64,000 nt of DNA from Aquificota bacterium (lineage in GTDB: Bacteria > Aquificota > Aquificia > Aquificales > Aquificaceae). The notes below the pieces were generated by a model. That model was not told the DNA's origin. It saw only the letters and a program-made list of their open reading frames with translations, and searched no databases. A program made the translations under genes and the position numbers. This document shows positions 60,704-64,000 of the stretch, one piece after another; position 1 is the first letter of the stretch, and each line of letters starts with the position of its first letter. The stretch spans positions 620,001-684,000 of the forward strand of contig JAADEH010000012.1 of the NCBI GenBank assembly GCA_013153495.1, in the 5' to 3' direction.

Positions 60704-60926
60704 CTATTATCGAACCGCTCGGGCATTCGTCCGCTACTTCTTCCACTTCCTCTTCGAGGTCTTCCGGAACATACATCCACTTCTCCTCGTCGCTCTCCTC
60801 TATGTCGTATCTAACCACGTCAGCTATTCCGTCTCCCCTGTCCTTAAAAACCTCTGGAATTCTGTCGTAGCAAAGTTCGCAGGCAGTGCAGGTGTCGTAA
60901 TCTATGCGAACCTTTTTATTGGGCAT
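60690..60926 (-). CDS. Ferredoxin, single 4Fe-4S cluster type (copy 2)
   Basis: 78 residues. YDTCTACELCYDRIPEVFKD carries CxxCxxC, and DECPSGSIIVE carries the fourth ligand CP, the Fd fold with one 4Fe-4S cluster. It is acidic, as usual for electron-donating ferredoxins of reductive TCA cycle organisms. It is nearly identical in its motifs to the next gene, a tandem duplicate (about two thirds of residues shared by eye). Confidence 0.92.
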   Translation of the reverse strand: MPNKKVRIDYDTCTACELCYDRIPEVFKDRGDGIADVVRYDIEESDEEKWMYVPEDLEEEVEEVADECPSGSIIVEDV

Positions 60927-60928
60927 AA

Positions 60929-61159
60929 TTATTCCTCCTCAACTATGATGGACCCGCTGGGACACTCGTCCGCAACTTCCTGGACGTCGTCCGCCAGGTC
61001 CTCGGGGACGTTCATCCACCTCTCGTCCCCATCCTCTATGTGAACCTCAACAACATCTGCTATTCCATCCCCAATATCTTTGAAAACCTCGGGGATTCTG
61101 TCGTAGCAAAGCTCGCAGGCGGTGCAGGTGTCCTGGTCAACTCTAACTTTGAGACCCAT
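60929..61159 (-). CDS. Ferredoxin, single 4Fe-4S cluster type (copy 1)
   Basis: 76 residues with the same DTCTACELCYDRIPEVFKDIGDG and DECPSGSIIVE motifs as the neighbour, only 2 bases away. The duplicated pair probably serves different oxidoreductases, such as 2-oxoglutarate and pyruvate synthases in the reductive TCA cycle; that is inference. It has AGGAGG upstream and probably leads the minus-strand unit down to the decarboxylase. Confidence 0.92.
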   Translation of the reverse strand: MGLKVRVDQDTCTACELCYDRIPEVFKDIGDGIADVVEVHIEDGDERWMNVPEDLADDVQEVADECPSGSIIVEEE

Positions 61160-61229
61160 TGGCTTACCTCCTCAAGTTTTCTTAAGACATATAAAAAATA
61201 TTAAAGAAGTTCAATATATCAAGATAACC

Positions 61230-62147
61230 TTAATCAGTATCGCAGGTTTTGTCTTCCTCTGCAACCTCAAGCACGCCAAGTATCTTAGCCACCGTTTCCC
61301 CTATCTTCGCTGGGTTATCTATCACATAGGCTCCCGCTTTCTCAAGAGCCTGCATCTTAGCCTGTGCGGTTCCTTTGCCACCCATTATTATAGCTCCCGC
61401 ATGTCCCATTCTCTTTCCGGGCGGTGCGGTAATTCCCGCTATATATGCGAATACGGGCTTGTCAACGTTGGACTCTATAAACTCCGCAGCTTCCTCTTCT
61501 GCCGTTCCCCCTATCTCACCTATCATAAGTATGGCTTCGGTTTCCGGGTCTTCGTTAAAGAGGGCTATAACATCTCTGTGAGATAGACCGTGAACCGGGT
61601 CTCCACCTATTCCAACCGCAGTAGTCTGTCCGAGACCGAGCTGTGTCAGCTGATATGCAGCCTCGTAGGTGAGGGTTCCGCTCCTGGAAACTATCCCCAC
61701 TTTACCCCTTTTGAATATGTGCCCCGGCATTATTCCTACCTTTGCCTCACCGGGAGTTATAAGTCCAGGACAGTTGGGACCTATGAGCTTGGCATCGGGG
61801 TAGTTTTTCTTCATGTAATCCTTGACAGCCATCATGTCTTTGACAGGTATCCCTTCAGTTATGCAGACTACCAGCTCTATACCGCTATCTAAGGCTTCCA
61901 CTATAGCATCCGCAGCAAATGGTGCAGGGACAAAAATAAGTGAGCAGTTTGCTCTCGTCTCTCTTACCGCATCCTCCACCGTGTTAAAGACGGGTATTCC
62001 CTCAACTTCCTGTCCTGCTTTTCCGGGCGTAACACCGGCTACCACCTGAGTTCCGTAAGCTTTACACTGGGTGGCGTGAAATGACCCTTCCTTTCCGGTT
62101 ATTCCCTGAACAACGACCCTGGTGTTCTTGTCAACGAGTATAGCCAT
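61230..62147 (-). CDS. sucD: Succinyl-CoA synthetase alpha subunit
   Basis: 305 residues. [64 protein letters not shown] and the active-site histidine in [13 protein letters not shown] are typical. In the reductive TCA cycle it runs as succinate to succinyl-CoA. Citryl-CoA synthetase small subunits in Hydrogenobacter are related, but the plain length and motifs favour SucD. It ends the sucC-Uma2-Uma2-sucD unit, 2 bases after Uma2. Confidence 0.94.
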   Translation of the reverse strand: MAILVDKNTRVVVQGITGKEGSFHATQCKAYGTQVVAGVTPGKAGQEVEGIPVFNTVEDAVRETRANCSLIFVPAPFAADAIVEALDSGIELVVCITEGIPVKDMMAVKDYMKKNYPDAKLIGPNCPGLITPGEAKVGIMPGHIFKRGKVGIVSRSGTLTYEAAYQLTQLGLGQTTAVGIGGDPVHGLSHRDVIALFNEDPETEAILMIGEIGGTAEEEAAEFIESNVDKPVFAYIAGITAPPGKRMGHAGAIIMGGKGTAQAKMQALEKAGAYVIDNPAKIGETVAKILGVLEVAEEDKTCDTD

Positions 62148-62149
62148 CC

Positions 62150-62752
62150 TTAGACCTCCTCCTTAAGAAGCTCCTCAATATTTAACCTTATACCTTCAAA
62201 GACTTCAAAATCTTCGTTCCAATTCTGAACCACCCACTTCTCTCTTCTGGGGGCAATCATCACCTTCTTTGTTTTTGTGAAAATCCATATTACCTTCTCC
62301 ACTCCGGCATTCAGTAAGTCCTGCGTCTTTTCATGGGCGTATTCTTCGACACTTCCATACCTTGACAAATCCGCTTTGGTGTCAACCTCTATAACTATTT
62401 TTGGAGCCACTGGGATTAACTTATCCTCCATAAGGTAAGGTTTCACCTTCTCTTTCTCAAAAATGGCTATATCTAAATTTCTCCAGGAACCCTTCTTGTA
62501 AAGGAAGCCGAGTTCATTAGTTAGAACTGTATACTTGCTTTTGTCAAGGTTCTTGAGCAGGAACTCCAAAATGAGCATGATTATATACGCTTGCAATCCA
62601 CTACTTCCCATCACAGCCTCAGGTGGAAGCTCCCCTTTCAGGACTTTTTTATAGTTTCTGTAATAGATGGGTTTTCCATTTACTTTCTCGTATGTAAGGA
62701 GTTTCAGAAGAGCCTTTTTCTCTTCTTTACTTAAAGTTCCCGCTGTGCTCAT
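62150..62752 (-). CDS. Uma2/DUF820-family putative nuclease, copy B
   Basis: 200 residues. [51 protein letters not shown] and [29 protein letters not shown] mark Uma2; the PD-(D/E)xK core is IEVDTKAD preceded by RNLDIAIF. A close paralogue of the adjacent copy, likely a tandem duplication. Only 2 bases separate it from each neighbour, so it is cotranscribed with sucC and sucD. Function unknown. Confidence 0.88.
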   Translation of the reverse strand: MSTAGTLSKEEKKALLKLLTYEKVNGKPIYYRNYKKVLKGELPPEAVMGSSGLQAYIIMLILEFLLKNLDKSKYTVLTNELGFLYKKGSWRNLDIAIFEKEKVKPYLMEDKLIPVAPKIVIEVDTKADLSRYGSVEEYAHEKTQDLLNAGVEKVIWIFTKTKKVMIAPRREKWVVQNWNEDFEVFEGIRLNIEELLKEEV

Positions 62753-62754
62753 AC

Positions 62755-63363
62755 TTAAACCTCTATGCCTTCCTTCCTTAACAGCTGAGCAACATTTAAT
62801 TTAACGTCCTCCAAGACCTCTACGTCCGTGCCCCAGTCCTTCACAATCCAATCTTTCCCTTTTTGGGCTATGAGAACTTTTTTAACTTTACTCATATACC
62901 ATATGACTCTTTCCACACCCGAGTCCAGCAAATCCTGCGTTTTTTCATACACGTATTCCTCAAAGCTCGAGTAGCCGGAAAGGTCAGCTTTAGTATCTAT
63001 TTCTATAACAACCAGAGGTGGTTTTTTTGTATATTTATCCGCAGGTCTTTTCATATCCTCCTTTCTGTATATGGCTATGTCCAAGCTTCTGAAGCTTCTC
63101 GGTGCGTATATAAAACCGAGTTCTCCCGTAAGCACAATAAACTCCTTCGGTAAGACCTTTGACAAAAATCCGATTATCAACGCTACTAAAATAGCATGCA
63201 GTTCACTGCTCCCCATAACTGCTTCCGGTGGGAGTTCTCCCCTAAGAACTCTTTTGTAGTCCCTGTAATATATGGGTTTGCCCTTTACTTTCTCGTATGT
63301 GAGGAGCTTGAGAAGCCTTCTTCTCTCTGCCGGGTTAATTCCCTTGGTCTTTAAAGAACCCAT
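62755..63363 (-). CDS. Uma2/DUF820-family putative nuclease, copy A
   Basis: 202 residues with the same scaffold as copy [81 protein letters not shown]. It follows sucC by 12 bases. Both copies keep the putative catalytic Asp, Glu and Lys, so they are not obviously decayed. They differ from the thi-operon copy (shorter, different N-terminus), so the two sites were probably occupied independently. Confidence 0.88.
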   Translation of the reverse strand: MGSLKTKGINPAERRRLLKLLTYEKVKGKPIYYRDYKRVLRGELPPEAVMGSSELHAILVALIIGFLSKVLPKEFIVLTGELGFIYAPRSFRSLDIAIYRKEDMKRPADKYTKKPPLVVIEIDTKADLSGYSSFEEYVYEKTQDLLDSGVERVIWYMSKVKKVLIAQKGKDWIVKDWGTDVEVLEDVKLNVAQLLRKEGIEV

Positions 63364-63375
63364 AACACCTTAAAT

Positions 63376-64000
63376 CTAAGTTCTGCCTGCAAGCTCCACA
63401 GCTTTTTTTGCTCCGTCCCACATGTCCTCAGCATTTATAAAGTTCATACCGGATTCTGCGAGAATTCTCTTACCCTCCTCAACGTTGGTTCCTTCCATCC
63501 TCACCACTATGGGGACGGTGAGTTCCACCATTTTGCCAGCCTCAACGAGTCCTTGAGCAAGCCTGTCGCACCTGAGTATTCCACCGAATATGTTTATAAA
63601 GACAGCTTTTACATCTTCATCAGCCATAAGTATCCTGAAGGCATTCGCTATCTGCTCGACGTTTGCACCCCCACCGACATCGAGGAAGTTTGCGGGTTCT
63701 CCTCCTGCGAGCTTTATTATGTCCATGGTAGCCATGGCAAGTCCCGCACCGTTGACCATACAACCTATGTTCCCGCTCAGCTTTATGTAGTTAAGTCCGA
63801 ACTTCTTGGCTTCCACCTCTAAGGGAGAAATCTGGCTCTCGTCCTCCATCTCCTCTATGTCCTTGTGTCTGAAGAGGGCATTGTCGTCCACCTCGAGCTT
63901 TGCATCGAGGGCTATGAGGTTTCCATCTTTGTCGAGAACGAGGGGGTTTATCTCCACCAAAGAGGCGTCCAGGTCCATGTAGATTTTGTATAGGGTAAGA
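63376..64000 (-). CDS. sucC: Succinyl-CoA synthetase beta subunit (C-terminal part, cut by window edge)
   Basis: The visible about 208 residues are the C-terminal part: the tail of the ATP-grasp domain ([42 protein letters not shown]) and the CoA ligase domain ([75 protein letters not shown]). The start lies right of the window. Forms the heterotetramer with sucD, from which it is separated by two Uma2 genes. Confidence 0.95.
   Translation of the reverse strand, partial: LTLYKIYMDLDASLVEINPLVLDKDGNLIALDAKLEVDDNALFRHKDIEEMEDESQISPLEVEAKKFGLNYIKLSGNIGCMVNGAGLAMATMDIIKLAGGEPANFLDVGGGANVEQIANAFRILMADEDVKAVFINIFGGILRCDRLAQGLVEAGKMVELTVPIVVRMEGTNVEEGKRILAESGMNFINAEDMWDGAKKAVELAGRT

Noticed and set aside
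1..64000. tRNA, rRNA, CRISPR arrays, insertion sequences and phage genes
   Set aside because: I looked for T-loop signatures, long direct repeats with spacers, and transposase or integrase motifs and saw none; a covariance-model search would be decisive.

Overview
The window reads as chromosome from a thermophilic, chemolithoautotrophic Aquificaceae-type bacterium (Aquifex, Hydrogenivirga or Hydrogenobacter relative). The basis is compositional and contextual: dense compact gene packing, ATA/AGG/AGA-rich codon use, Lys/Glu-rich proteins, a sucC/sucD pair and fumarase subunit that suit a reductive TCA cycle, tandem small ferredoxins, and LPS-export genes that mark a Gram-negative envelope. The genus is an inference; no rRNA or tRNA gene was recognised. 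No stretch longer than about 230 bases lacks a gene.

Region by region. 1-4 kb: a truncated PAS-domain protein diverging from trpB, then a small TOPRIM protein, an unknown protein, a ribbon-helix-helix-like protein and hisC. 4-8.4 kb: sbcC-cutA on the minus strand and an MscS channel. 8.5-12.7 kb: a methanethiol oxidase (SBP56-type)/SCO/DUF255 thioredoxin cluster behind a perfect 18-bp palindrome. 12.7-15.3 kb: yceD-rpmF-plsX-fabH (minus). 15.4-19.1 kb: a DUF2892 membrane protein behind a palindromic operator, the SRP RNA gene, a small protein, dnaX with an A9 slippery run, a DUF4911-like protein and tldD. 19.1-25.8 kb: argB, a Tat-exported multicopper oxidase, a ferritin-like/VIT1 iron transporter, hemY-type protoporphyrinogen oxidase, and thiS-Uma2-thiG. 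25.8-31.7 kb: lon, a secreted unknown, leuB, a 50-residue protein, truA. 31.7-33.5 kb: an AT-richer AAA-ATPase/TOPRIM pair, the most island-like piece. 33.5-38 kb: pfkA, yajC, a geranylgeranyl-reductase-like flavoprotein, HU, lptA, lptC, kdsC and a thioredoxin-like protein. 38-46 kb: an HDAC-family deacetylase, a GlcF/HdrD-like Fe-S protein, fumarase beta, ubiA, fmt-panC, recO, a polyprenol-kinase-like protein, PilZ. 46-52 kb: surE-murF, DUF5335, then rpsB-tsf-pyrH-frr plus a TPR-like protein. 52-57.8 kb: DUF2103, proC, pgeF, a nitronate-monooxygenase-like protein, folK, and an aberrant NifS/IscS homologue beside an ApbC/Mrp ATPase. 57.9-64 kb: a degenerate PilT-like protein, a fold-III PLP decarboxylase, an MBL hydrolase, two ferredoxins, and sucC-Uma2-Uma2-sucD.

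The main points to re-examine are: an A9 run at the end of dnaX whose -1 frame encodes a conserved-looking DnaX C-terminus; a NifS/IscS homologue that lacks its PLP lysine but keeps the catalytic cysteine, next to an ApbC with only one cysteine of the CxxC; an rpsB leader whose two 8-bp helices form a pseudoknot or a switch next to the Shine-Dalgarno; many TATAAT-like boxes only 5-11 bases from start codons (leaderless transcripts); two palindromic operators at promoters; three Uma2 genes lodged inside conserved metabolic operons; and a recurring ACCGC-N3/4-GCGGT palindrome.
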